From: Chloroflexota bacterium
GTDB taxonomy: Bacteria; Chloroflexota; Dehalococcoidia; Lucifugimonadales; Lucifugimonadaceae
Length of the DNA stretch: 64,000 nt
NCBI GenBank assembly: GCA_027618835.1
Contig: JAQCHZ010000003.1
Span: 99,879-163,878 of the forward strand
Reading direction: 5' to 3'
Shown: positions 1 to 8,023 of the stretch, one piece after another
How positions within the stretch are numbered: position 1 is the first letter of the stretch
Layout: each line of letters begins with the position of its first letter
The notes under the pieces: model-generated
What the model was told of the DNA's origin: nothing
What the model saw: the letters and a program-made list of their open reading frames with translations, nothing else
Databases searched by the model: none
Program-made: the position numbers and the translations under genes

Positions 1-2
1 TA

Positions 3-929
3 CTCGGGGTGAATAAAAGCGCCACCGAAAAAGAAATCAAGACGGCTTACAGACGGATGGCCCGAAAGCTTCATCCTGATGTGAATCCGAACAACCAGCG
101 CGCTCAAGACCAGTTCAAGAAGGTAAATGAGGCATACGAGGTTGTGGGTGATCCTGCTCATAGGAAAGATTACGACCAGTTCGGTGACAATTGGAAGCAC
201 GCCGACCAGATGCGAAATATGGGCGGCGGGCGTGGTCCGGGTCAGGGTGGTGGCGGGTTCAATATGAATGACCTGTTCGGTGGTGGAGGAGGTCAGTCTG
301 CTGGTGGATTCTCCGATATGTTTGGCGGAGGGGCTGGCCGTGCGCAGCAGCGGCAGCAGCAGCGTCCGCCTGAAATCATCAAGCACCAGGGCACGATCGA
401 CGTGTCGCTTGATGAGGTTTACACGGGTGCTTCCCGGCGTATCTCGATCGGCACTTCAGGTACGGCCAAGCGCAATCTTGAAGTCGATGTACCGAAGGGC
501 GTGTTGGACGGTAAGAAGATTCGGTTGCGTCCTGACGCTAAAACCGAGATAACTCTTACGGTAAAAGTTCGAGCCGACAAACGATTCTCTCGTGAAGGAG
601 CGAATCTCCGAGCCGACATCAACGTTCCACTGTTCGATGCGATTCTCGGCGGTGAGGCGGAAGTGCCAACTATGACCGGGCGGATCGCATTGAATATTCC
701 GGCAGGAACTCAAAACGGCAGGTCGTTCAAGATCAAAGGGCGTGGATTACCTAAGGCGAATTCGGATGATTCTGGCGATCTGTATGCAACGATCAGGGTT
801 CGACTACCGGAGACTCTCTCGGATGAAGAAAAACGGCTCTATTCGCAACTTCGCGATATTCGGAACGGCAGGCCACTTCCCGACGATCTGATTGATGTTC
901 TGAACCATAAAGAGGCGTCGGCCGAATGA
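3..929 (+). CDS. cbpA: DnaJ/CbpA-type co-chaperone, 5' end cut by window
   Basis: A J-domain protein that would deliver unfolded substrates to DnaK and stimulate its ATPase in the cytoplasm. The HPD motif lies in 'KLHPDVNP'. A Gly/Phe-rich linker follows (about residues 70-115), then two beta-rich C-terminal substrate-binding domains. There are no CxxCxGxG zinc repeats, so it is the CbpA (type II) form rather than canonical DnaJ. The frame is open to the window edge and reads LGVNKSATEKEIK. 'LGV' is part of the usual J-domain start, so the GTG at 9 is internal and the true start lies upstream. The stop overlaps the next gene by 4 bases (ATGA), which implies translational coupling. Confidence 0.93.
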   Translation, partial: LGVNKSATEKEIKTAYRRMARKLHPDVNPNNQRAQDQFKKVNEAYEVVGDPAHRKDYDQFGDNWKHADQMRNMGGGRGPGQGGGGFNMNDLFGGGGGQSAGGFSDMFGGGAGRAQQRQQQRPPEIIKHQGTIDVSLDEVYTGASRRISIGTSGTAKRNLEVDVPKGVLDGKKIRLRPDAKTEITLTVKVRADKRFSREGANLRADINVPLFDAILGGEAEVPTMTGRIALNIPAGTQNGRSFKIKGRGLPKANSDDSGDLYATIRVRLPETLSDEEKRLYSQLRDIRNGRPLPDDLIDVLNHKEASAE

Positions 930-1252
930 CGATGGGGCACAACGATCCGGTGTTTGCCATCGGAATTGTTGCTCGAATGTGTGGGGTTCACCAGCAGACG
1001 CTTCGCAATTACGAACGTTGGGAATTGGTGACTCCGCAGCGGTCGAGCGGCGGAACCCGGCTCTACTCAAACCGTGATGTTCAGCTGATTCAGCAGATAT
1101 TGCGGTGGAAGGAAGAGTTCGGATTGAACCTTGCCGGCATCGAAGTAATGTCGAAACTTTTGAACCGGATCGATCGATTGGAAACACATGTTCAGGACTT
1201 GACGGTCGAAATAGTCAAGTTGCGAGAAGGTCAAACGAAGCTACCGGGCTAG
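926..1252 (+). CDS. hspR: HspR-like MerR-family heat-shock repressor
   Basis: A 108-residue DNA-binding protein. The N-terminal winged helix-turn-helix contains 'QQTLRNYERWELVTPQR' and 'GGTRLYSNRDV', which is the HspR subgroup of MerR rather than metal sensors. A helical dimerisation region follows and no C-terminal ligand domain is present. Members of this family repress dnaK/dnaJ/clp operons and use DnaK as co-repressor. The position directly after dnaJ (ATGA overlap) and before a clp gene fits that role. A second ATG six bases downstream is an alternative start. Confidence 0.88.
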   Translation: MTMGHNDPVFAIGIVARMCGVHQQTLRNYERWELVTPQRSSGGTRLYSNRDVQLIQQILRWKEEFGLNLAGIEVMSKLLNRIDRLETHVQDLTVEIVKLREGQTKLPG

Positions 1253-1318
1253 TAATTCAAACTCCATTTCGACTCTAGTAGGGCGGAAAGCCAATCGGTT
1301 GTTGAACCGACCAGACGG

Positions 1319-1341
1319 CATGAGTATTTGCAGTACTAAAT
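1319..1341. promoter_or_regulatory. degenerate HAIR-like inverted repeat upstream of clp
   Basis: CATGAGT and ACTAAAT half-sites are separated by 9 bases, just before the clp ribosome-binding region. The published HspR operator (HAIR) is CTTGAGT-N7-ACTCAAG. The left half matches 6 of 7 and the right half 5 of 7, but the spacer is two bases too long. The placement between hspR and its likely target is suggestive only. A separate 6-bp inverted repeat (TCGGTT-GTTG-AACCGA) lies at 1295-1310. Confidence 0.25.
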
Positions 1342-1357
1342 AAGGAATACGAAAACG

Positions 1358-3871
1358 ATGGTATTGAAACAAGAAGATTTTACGGAGCAGGCTCAGGCTG
1401 CCTTGGGCGCCTCGCAGCAATTGGTTTTGCATATGCGCCATAGTCAGTGGGATGCTGAGCACCTGCTTTCGGGTCTACTCCAGATCGAAAATTCACTTTC
1501 GGCAAAGATCCTTGAGGAACTCGGGGTCGATGTGAGCGATATATTGAAAGAACTCGAAGCGAAACTCGAAGAATCGCCCAAAGTTGGCGGTTCTTCGCCA
1601 CAACCTCAGATTTACCCGACGCCTCGTGTTCAGAAGGCTATTGAAGTTGCCAAAGAAGAGGCCAACCGACTCAAAGATGAGTTGGTTGGAGCCGACCATC
1701 TATTGGTTGCTCTTGCTAAAGAGTCGAGTGGTGACATCGCCGAAATATTTACCGGTCATAACATCACTGAAGAACGCGTTTATCAGGCGCTATTGGAAGT
1801 TCGTGGCTCAGCGAGAGTCACCGATCCGCGTGCCGAGAGCAAGTACAAAGCGCTTTCGAAATACAGCGTTGATTTGACTGATCTGGCTCGTGAAGGTCGG
1901 CTGGACCCGGTAGTAGGTCGTGATCTCGAAATTCGTCGAGTGATGCAAACCCTTACTCGTCGTACCAAGAACAATCCAGTGCTGATCGGTGATGCCGGAG
2001 TCGGCAAGACCGCTGTGGCTGAGGGTCTGGCGCAACGAATTGTTGCTGGCGACGTTCCGCAGAGCCTGCAAGGTCGTCGGGTAATTGCGCTCGAAATGGG
2101 CTCGTTGGTTGCCGGGGCGAAGTTCAGGGGTGAGTTTGAAGAACGTTTGAAGGCCGTGATGGACGAAATTCGTCAGGCTTCTGGAGAGATCGTACTTTTC
2201 ATCGACGAGATTCACACCGTTGTAGGTGCTGGTGCGGGCCATGGCGCTCTTGATGCTTCGAACATGATGAAGCCTGCGCTTGCACGAGGTGAATTGCAGA
2301 CCATTGGGGCAACTACTCCTAACGAGTACCGTCGTTACATCGAAGCAGATCCTGCTTTGGAACGCCGATTCTCGCCTGTTTGGGTTGAAGAGCCTGATAT
2401 TGAGACGGCTATCGAGATGCTCGAAACTCTGCGACCTCGTTACGAACAGCATCATGGACTCACAATTGAGCAGTCGGCATTGGAATCTGCAGTAAAGCTT
2501 TCAGCTCGATACATATCAGATAGATTGTTGCCAGATAAGGCTGTAGACCTGATCGATGAAGCTGCGGCGAAGAAACGTATCGAAAACGAATTAATGCCTT
2601 CTGAACTGAACGATATGCAGGTTGAACTGCGGCGTTTGGGCGAAGAAGAAGAGTCGGCTTCTACACGTGGCGATTATGAGAAGGCGGCAAACGCCAAGGC
2701 AGAAAAACTGCGTGTGCTTGAGGAATACGAACTCGCGAAGCAGGGGTGGGACAAAACTCACGAAATTAGCAAGGTAGTAATCGATCAGGACATAGCGAGT
2801 TTGATCGCTGAGCGAACCGGTATTCCGGTTACTCGATTGGTCGAGGGCGAGGGTGATCGCCTGCTGAATCTAGAAGAACGACTGCACACAAGGGTGATCG
2901 GTCAGGATAGCGCCGTCGAAGTTCTCGCTGATGCTGTACGTCGCGCAAGGGCAGGTTTGAAAGATCCTAAGCGACCTATTGGTAGCTTCATCTTCTTGGG
3001 CCCGACCGGTGTGGGTAAAACAGAGCTTGCTCGTGCGCTTGCGGAGTTCATGTTCGACGACGAGGACAACATGATCCGAATCGACATGTCGGAGTTCCAG
3101 GAGATGCACACTGTTTCAAAATTGATAGGGGCACCTCCTGGGTACGTTGGTTACGACGAGGCCGGTCATCTGACTGAGGCGGTTCGTCGGCGTCCATTTT
3201 CGGTCGTTCTGTTCGACGAAATTGAAAAGGCGCACCCTGACGTATTCAATACGTTGTTGCAGGTGTTGGACGACGGTCGTCTAACGGATAGCCATGGTCG
3301 AACTGTGGATTTCCGAAATACGATCATTATCATGACCAGCAACTTGGGGTCTGAGGGAATTTCGCAACAAGCGTTCGGCTTCAACAAGCAGTCGCGTGAA
3401 GAGTCGGAAAGCGCTCGTGCTCGGACGACCGTTGAAGATGCTCTGAAGAAGAAATTCAAGCCTGAATTCTTGAATCGCTTGGACGAGTTCATCGTGTTCG
3501 ATTCGCTGACTCAGGAAGACATCGTGCTGATCGTCGATAAGTTCATGGGTGAGGTCTCAGAACGAGTTCAGGATCTCAAGGCGTCGATCAGCTTAACCGC
3601 TTCTGCCCGAGAATGGCTCGCTAAGACTGGATTCGACCGAATGTACGGAGCGCGTCCGCTCAAGAGAGCGATTCAGCGTTACGTCGAGAGCCCATTGTCG
3701 AAGCGATTGCTTGCGGGAGAGTTTCCTGAAGGATCGCACATCATGGTTGACGAGTCTGAAGGTGAACTCACGTTTACTGACGGTAATATTGGAGACGCTA
3801 ATCCTTCTGAAACGAAGGCGAACAGCGAGCCAGTGACTGATGAAACGATCAAAGAGACGGTTGCCAAATAG
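1358..3871 (+). CDS. clpC: ClpC-type AAA+ unfoldase (Clp ATPase)
   Basis: An 837-residue class I Clp ATPase. Order: Clp N-terminal repeat domain (about 5-145), AAA-1 with Walker A GDAGVGKT near 211 and Walker B 'LFIDEIH', a short middle segment, AAA-2 with 'GPTGVGKTE' near 550, and a C-terminal D2-small domain. The middle segment is a short UVR-like helix pair ('[15 protein letters not shown]'), not the long coiled coil of ClpB. AAA-2 carries 'AFGFNKQ' just before '[11 protein letters not shown]', where ClpC has its ClpP-binding G-F loop. I therefore favour ClpC (protease partner) over ClpB (disaggregase), although gene context next to dnaJ/hspR would lead many pipelines to write clpB. AAGGA precedes the ATG by 11 bases. 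Confidence 0.93.
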   Translation: MVLKQEDFTEQAQAALGASQQLVLHMRHSQWDAEHLLSGLLQIENSLSAKILEELGVDVSDILKELEAKLEESPKVGGSSPQPQIYPTPRVQKAIEVAKEEANRLKDELVGADHLLVALAKESSGDIAEIFTGHNITEERVYQALLEVRGSARVTDPRAESKYKALSKYSVDLTDLAREGRLDPVVGRDLEIRRVMQTLTRRTKNNPVLIGDAGVGKTAVAEGLAQRIVAGDVPQSLQGRRVIALEMGSLVAGAKFRGEFEERLKAVMDEIRQASGEIVLFIDEIHTVVGAGAGHGALDASNMMKPALARGELQTIGATTPNEYRRYIEADPALERRFSPVWVEEPDIETAIEMLETLRPRYEQHHGLTIEQSALESAVKLSARYISDRLLPDKAVDLIDEAAAKKRIENELMPSELNDMQVELRRLGEEEESASTRGDYEKAANAKAEKLRVLEEYELAKQGWDKTHEISKVVIDQDIASLIAERTGIPVTRLVEGEGDRLLNLEERLHTRVIGQDSAVEVLADAVRRARAGLKDPKRPIGSFIFLGPTGVGKTELARALAEFMFDDEDNMIRIDMSEFQEMHTVSKLIGAPPGYVGYDEAGHLTEAVRRRPFSVVLFDEIEKAHPDVFNTLLQVLDDGRLTDSHGRTVDFRNTIIIMTSNLGSEGISQQAFGFNKQSREESESARARTTVEDALKKKFKPEFLNRLDEFIVFDSLTQEDIVLIVDKFMGEVSERVQDLKASISLTASAREWLAKTGFDRMYGARPLKRAIQRYVESPLSKRLLAGEFPEGSHIMVDESEGELTFTDGNIGDANPSETKANSEPVTDETIKETVAK

Positions 3872-3909
3872 CTCGATCATTCGCCGGATCTATGTGGAAT
3901 TATTGTGAG

Positions 3910-3955
3910 AATAGACCTCGCTCTCTACCTAATGAGGTAGAGAGCGAGGTCTATT
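3910..3955. terminator. 21-bp perfect hairpin after clpC
   Basis: A perfect 21-bp inverted repeat with a 4-base AATG loop, starting AATAGACC and ending GGTCTATT. It begins 38 bases after the clpC stop. There is no long U-run. The arms are AAT/ATT-edged, so it could terminate in both directions. It shares its outer ATAGACC/GGTCTAT ends with the hairpin after ssrA at 63967. Confidence 0.8.
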
Positions 3956-3963
3956 CGCGTTCG

Positions 3964-4605
3964 ATGACGTATTATACCAACGTGACAGACCAGTCGGATC
4001 AGATTTCGGAATCCTCAAAATCTAATTCAAGTAGTGGAAAATTCGCTAAATTTGTAGCGAAACATAATCGCACGTACCAGACTATCCTTTGGGCCGTAGT
4101 AATCGCGTCGGTAGTAGGGGGCACCGTTGCGTGGGTGTTCGATCTGGTTCAGATCGGATCGGCGGGTTACTGGGGAGTGTTTCTCGCAAACCTGATTGGT
4201 TCAGCGGCGGTTATTGTTCCGATTCCGGGGTGGGCGGCTGTATGTGCAGCTGCGACATCTGAGCTCGGCTTGAACTCGTTTGGTTTAGCGGTTGCTGCTG
4301 CAACTGGTGCAACCATTGGTGAAATTACCGGATATCTTGCCGGTTACGGTAGCCAAGGTGTCATCCAGAAATCGCGTTATTACAATCGAATTCATACCTG
4401 GGTTGTAAAACGTGGTGGTTTCGCGTTATTTATTCTCGCAGTTATACCGATTCCACTATTCGATATTGCTGGGATTGCGGCGGGATCGCTTGGATACCCG
4501 ATTCGGAAATTCTTTTTATGGGTGGGAATAGGCAAGCTGATCAAGTTTGTGATCATTGTTGAGGGGTGTCGGCAGTCGATTTATTGGCTCGTCGATCTAC
4601 TTTAG
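3964..4605 (+). CDS. VTT/SNARE-associated-type membrane protein, copy 1
   Basis: About 213 residues. A polar N-terminal tail (about 40 residues) is followed by a VTT-domain core of the DedA/TVP38 type. Hydrophobic segments start near 'TILWAVVIASVV', and a re-entrant-like stretch contains 'IPGWAAVCAAATSELG' and 'EITGYLAGYGSQG'. The ATG at 3964 is chosen because the longer in-frame start at 3892 would require reading through the 3910-3955 hairpin. DedA-family proteins are linked to lipid-carrier flipping or membrane homeostasis; the exact substrate here is unknown. Its closest relative in the window is the next gene. Confidence 0.85.
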   Translation: MTYYTNVTDQSDQISESSKSNSSSGKFAKFVAKHNRTYQTILWAVVIASVVGGTVAWVFDLVQIGSAGYWGVFLANLIGSAAVIVPIPGWAAVCAAATSELGLNSFGLAVAAATGATIGEITGYLAGYGSQGVIQKSRYYNRIHTWVVKRGGFALFILAVIPIPLFDIAGIAAGSLGYPIRKFFLWVGIGKLIKFVIIVEGCRQSIYWLVDLL

Positions 4606-4669
4606 ATTTCGTCTTCCGAATCTTTCATCACCACTCTTTCCTTCGTATTTGGGATAATTAGTCCACTCA

Positions 4670-5335
4670 ATGTCTGAATCTTCTCAATCCGACATACCGG
4701 ACGAACTCGACTCAGCGCCTGAAATTGGCGGTGTGTCGGACATTGATCGCGCACAATTAGAGGGTTTCCAGCTGTGGCTGTCGAACAATCGTGAGTACTC
4801 TCTTCGATTAGCGATGATCACCTTTGTTATTGCATTCGTGACAATCGGCATTGCGATGTGGGCCACCGATTCGCTGAACGTTGAAAATGCTGGGTATGGC
4901 GGACTTTGGGTCATCAATTTCATCGCCGCCGGGTTGATAATTCTGCCGATATCCGGACCCGCAGCGGTGTGCATCGCAGCAGCTCCAGACTTCGGATTGA
5001 ACCCGTTGGCGATTGGGCTAATTTCGGCGTCGGCAGAGGCGCTTGGCGAACTGACAGGGTACTTGCTAGGACTTTCTGGTCGATCATTTTTCGAACGGAA
5101 CCGCTTCTATCCTCGGGTTCATGGGTGGGTTAGCAAGCGTGGCGGAATAATTTTGTTTTTGGGAGCGGTAATTCCGAACCCGCTATTCGATGTAATCGGC
5201 GTTGCAGCCGGTAGCATAGGGTACCCGATAAAGAGATTCGTAGTAATTGTGTTTGTCGCTAAATCGATCAAATCGGTATCGGTTGCTTACGCCTGTGTTT
5301 GGGGCATTGATTGGATTATGGGGTTGTTCGTATGA
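4670..5335 (+). CDS. VTT/SNARE-associated-type membrane protein, copy 2
   Basis: A 221-residue paralogue of the preceding gene. It has an acidic N-terminal tail, then the same pattern of membrane segments and motifs ('ISGPAAVCIAAAPDFGLNP', 'GELTGYLLG', 'HGWVSKRGGIILFLGAVIPNPLFD'). The stop codon overlaps the ispDF start (ATGA), so the isoprenoid gene is translationally coupled to it. The coupling hints at a role with polyprenyl carriers, but that is inference. Confidence 0.86.
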   Translation: MSESSQSDIPDELDSAPEIGGVSDIDRAQLEGFQLWLSNNREYSLRLAMITFVIAFVTIGIAMWATDSLNVENAGYGGLWVINFIAAGLIILPISGPAAVCIAAAPDFGLNPLAIGLISASAEALGELTGYLLGLSGRSFFERNRFYPRVHGWVSKRGGIILFLGAVIPNPLFDVIGVAAGSIGYPIKRFVVIVFVAKSIKSVSVAYACVWGIDWIMGLFV

Positions 5336-6549
5336 CCAGTAAAACGGGTCGTTTAGGTGTCGTGGTAGTTGCGGCAGGTCGAAGCTGTCGCATGGAGGGC
5401 ATCGACAAGCAAGTTGCCATATTGGGTGGCCAACCTGTGATTTCTCATTCGCTCCGTGTATTTGAAAACTTCGATGAAGTCGCTTCCGTAGTTCTTGTAA
5501 TGTCGTCCGAGAATCTTGAGGCTGGGAATGAAGCGGTCAATGTTGGCGGATTTACGAAAGTTGCCGCCGTGGTTGCCGGTGGAGAGCGTCGGCAGGATTC
5601 GGTGAAGATCGGGCTTGATCTGCTCGCTGGCCTAGACGGTGGCTCACCAGATTTTGTGGCCGTGCACGATGGCGCACGACCGTTTATCGACCAGGAGATG
5701 GTCGAGCGTGGGTTGCGAGTGGCGATGAAGATAGGAGCGGGAATCGCTGCCGTTCCTGTTAAAGACACGATCAAAACCGCACCGCACCGAGTGGTCACTT
5801 CGACTCCCGATAGGTCGGAGATGTGGGCGATTCAGACTCCGCAGATATTTAGATTTGATGTGCTGAACACAGCACACGAGATGACTGATGAAGACGTAAC
5901 CGACGATGCCTCGATGGTCGAATCGGTCGGTGGGTTGGTTGCGATATTCACCGGATCTAATGACAACATAAAGATCACTACTCCGGAGGATCTTGAGCTT
6001 GCGACTCTGATTCTCGGCAGACGACAAGTCGGTGCCGTGGCGCAATCAGGTGCTGTAGCTGAAGGCTCTCGATTTGGTATTGGCTTCGATGGTCACGGGC
6101 TTAAGGATGGCGGTCCGTTACGGCTTGGTGGAGTCGACGTCAAGTTCGATCAGCACCTTGATGGCCATTCCGATGGCGATGTTTTGTTTCACTCGATTGC
6201 CAGTGCGATTCTCGGTGCCGCTGGTCTGGGCGATCTGGGCGGTCGGTTCCCATCGTCGGACGAGCGATACGCCGATTTCGATTCGGCACAATTTATCGCT
6301 GAGTCTGCCCGGCTTGCACTGGAAGCTGGATGGTTGGTGTCGCATGTCGATGCTACGATTATTGCTCAGAGACCGCGACTCGCGTCGGTGCTGCCCGAAA
6401 TGGCGTCCAATATTGGCGTGATAAACGGGCTGGAAAATTCCAGTGTTAATGTAAAAGTAACGTCGACCGATCACGTTGGTGCAATTGGCGCGGGCGAGGG
6501 CATTGCTGCTCAAGCCATCGCTACACTAGTTCCCGCCACAAAATCTTAG
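5332..6549 (+). CDS. ispDF: bifunctional IspD-IspF (MEP pathway)
   Basis: About 405 residues. Residues 1-225 are CDP-ME synthase (IspD: nucleotide-binding 'AAGRSCRME', 'VHDGARPF', 'TPQIFRFDVL'). Residues 240-405 are ME-cPP synthase (IspF: metal ligands in 'GIGFDGHGL' and 'GHSDGDVLFH', C-terminal 'GAGEGIAAQAIATL'). Together these cover two non-adjacent steps of isoprenoid precursor synthesis. ATG 5332 is preferred over the upstream TTG 5311 because it overlaps the previous stop and matches the usual IspD start. The next gene cysS follows after 24 bases, a common neighbour order. Confidence 0.95.
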   Translation: MTSKTGRLGVVVVAAGRSCRMEGIDKQVAILGGQPVISHSLRVFENFDEVASVVLVMSSENLEAGNEAVNVGGFTKVAAVVAGGERRQDSVKIGLDLLAGLDGGSPDFVAVHDGARPFIDQEMVERGLRVAMKIGAGIAAVPVKDTIKTAPHRVVTSTPDRSEMWAIQTPQIFRFDVLNTAHEMTDEDVTDDASMVESVGGLVAIFTGSNDNIKITTPEDLELATLILGRRQVGAVAQSGAVAEGSRFGIGFDGHGLKDGGPLRLGGVDVKFDQHLDGHSDGDVLFHSIASAILGAAGLGDLGGRFPSSDERYADFDSAQFIAESARLALEAGWLVSHVDATIIAQRPRLASVLPEMASNIGVINGLENSSVNVKVTSTDHVGAIGAGEGIAAQAIATLVPATKS

Positions 6550-6573
6550 ATCAAAAGTAGTTCCCAAAAACGA

Positions 6574-7935
6574 ATGATTCAGCTCTATAACTCGCTCACC
6601 CGCAAAAAAGAAGAATTCAAGCCGCTAGGTGAAGAAGTCAAAATGTACGTTTGCGGGGTGACGGTCTACGACGACTCTCACTTGGGTCACGCGCTTAGCA
6701 GCATCGTGTTCGACGTTCTTGATAGGTATCTCGAATTTCGAGGTTTCAAGGTCAAGAAGGTTCAGAACTTCACAGACGTTGACGACAAGATAATTAGTCG
6801 TGCCAATGCTGATGAAATTCCGTGGCAAGAGATCACTGAGAAGTACATCGAGTCGTTCTTCAAATCGGCCGATGGACTCAATGTTCGACGTGCGGCAGTG
6901 CATCCCCGAGCCACGGAGGATATGCCGGAGATCATTGAACTGATCAAGCGGTTGATCGATGCTGAAGCTGCGTATGAACTGAATGGCTCGGTCTACTACC
7001 GAGTTCGTAGTAAGTCGGATTACGGCAAGTTGAGCGGTCAGAACATCGACGAAATGCTCGAAGGCACTCGCAACGAGGAAAGCGGCAAGGAAGATCCTGC
7101 TGATTTCGCTCTTTGGAAAGCAGTGAAACCTGAAGAGCCGAATTGGGAAAGTCCGTGGGGACCGGGTCGACCCGGCTGGCACATCGAGTGCTCGGCGATG
7201 GCGTTCAAGCACTTGGGTGAACAGATCGACATTCACGGCGGCGGACTTGATTTGATCTTCCCGCACCACGAAAACGAGGTCGCTCAGAGCGAGTCGGCTT
7301 CTGGTCTTACACCTTTCTCTGGCGTGTGGATGCACAACGGATTGCTTCGTACTACTGGTGCGGCGATGAGTAAGTCATTGGGCAACGCGTTCAACGTGAA
7401 TTCGGCTCTTGAAGAGTTTAGTTCTGACGCTATTCGACTTTGGATCCTGCAGAGTCACTACCGAACAAATCCGCTTCTCGATAAGAAGCTGATCGGTGAT
7501 GCTGAGCGTTCCATGCGACGCATCAGGCAGGCTGTCGAGGCTGAGCCTGTGGTTTCGGAGAAATCGCTAGATCCTGAACCGTTCAAACGTCGGTTTATCG
7601 ATGCGATGAACGACGATTTGAACACGCCTCAGGCATTGGCCGCTATCTTCGACCTTTGCCGAAAGATGAATCGCACCCGTTCAGACGGGAACAATGTTTC
7701 AGCTGCCGCTGATTTGGTTCGTGAGTTGACTGGTGCGCTTGGATTCACTCTGGCTGCTCCACCGAAGAAGGCGACAGGCCTTAGTGATACGGAAGTCAAT
7801 GCACTTGTTCAGCAGCGTAAGGACGCCCGGGCCGAGAAGCGTTGGGGTGATGCTGACACTGTGCGAGATCAGCTGGATGCTGCCGGAATCTCGATTTCCG
7901 ACACCGGTGGCGATACGGATTGGACCCGCAAGTAG
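6574..7935 (+). CDS. cysS: cysteinyl-tRNA synthetase
   Basis: A 453-residue class I synthetase. The HIGH box appears as 'SHLGHA', KMSKS as 'AMSKSLGN', and zinc ligands as 'CGVTVYD', 'GWHIECSAM' and 'HHENEVAQSE'. The length is normal and the C-terminal DALR region is present. It charges tRNA-Cys. It lies directly downstream of ispDF in the same orientation and is probably co-transcribed. Confidence 0.97.
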   Translation: MIQLYNSLTRKKEEFKPLGEEVKMYVCGVTVYDDSHLGHALSSIVFDVLDRYLEFRGFKVKKVQNFTDVDDKIISRANADEIPWQEITEKYIESFFKSADGLNVRRAAVHPRATEDMPEIIELIKRLIDAEAAYELNGSVYYRVRSKSDYGKLSGQNIDEMLEGTRNEESGKEDPADFALWKAVKPEEPNWESPWGPGRPGWHIECSAMAFKHLGEQIDIHGGGLDLIFPHHENEVAQSESASGLTPFSGVWMHNGLLRTTGAAMSKSLGNAFNVNSALEEFSSDAIRLWILQSHYRTNPLLDKKLIGDAERSMRRIRQAVEAEPVVSEKSLDPEPFKRRFIDAMNDDLNTPQALAAIFDLCRKMNRTRSDGNNVSAAADLVRELTGALGFTLAAPPKKATGLSDTEVNALVQQRKDARAEKRWGDADTVRDQLDAAGISISDTGGDTDWTRK

Positions 7936-8023
7936 GAACGTTGCCTAGCACCCCGCAGAAGGTCTTCCCACTTGGCTTTTGCTTTGCTTTGGGCGAGAAG
8001 TTGGGTGCCTTACGGATTTAGAC

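Noticed and set aside
1295..1310. TCGGTT-GTTG-AACCGA as an HspR operator
   Set aside because: It does not resemble the HAIR consensus; the short stem may be chance.
3892..3963. Longer N-terminus for the first VTT protein starting at ATG 3892
   Set aside because: The extra codons are the 21-bp clpC hairpin; the second ATG at 3964 gives a normal protein.
4684..4974. Antisense open frames over the VTT, ispDF, suf and peptidase genes
   Set aside because: They mirror strongly coding sense frames and have no independent start signals or motifs.
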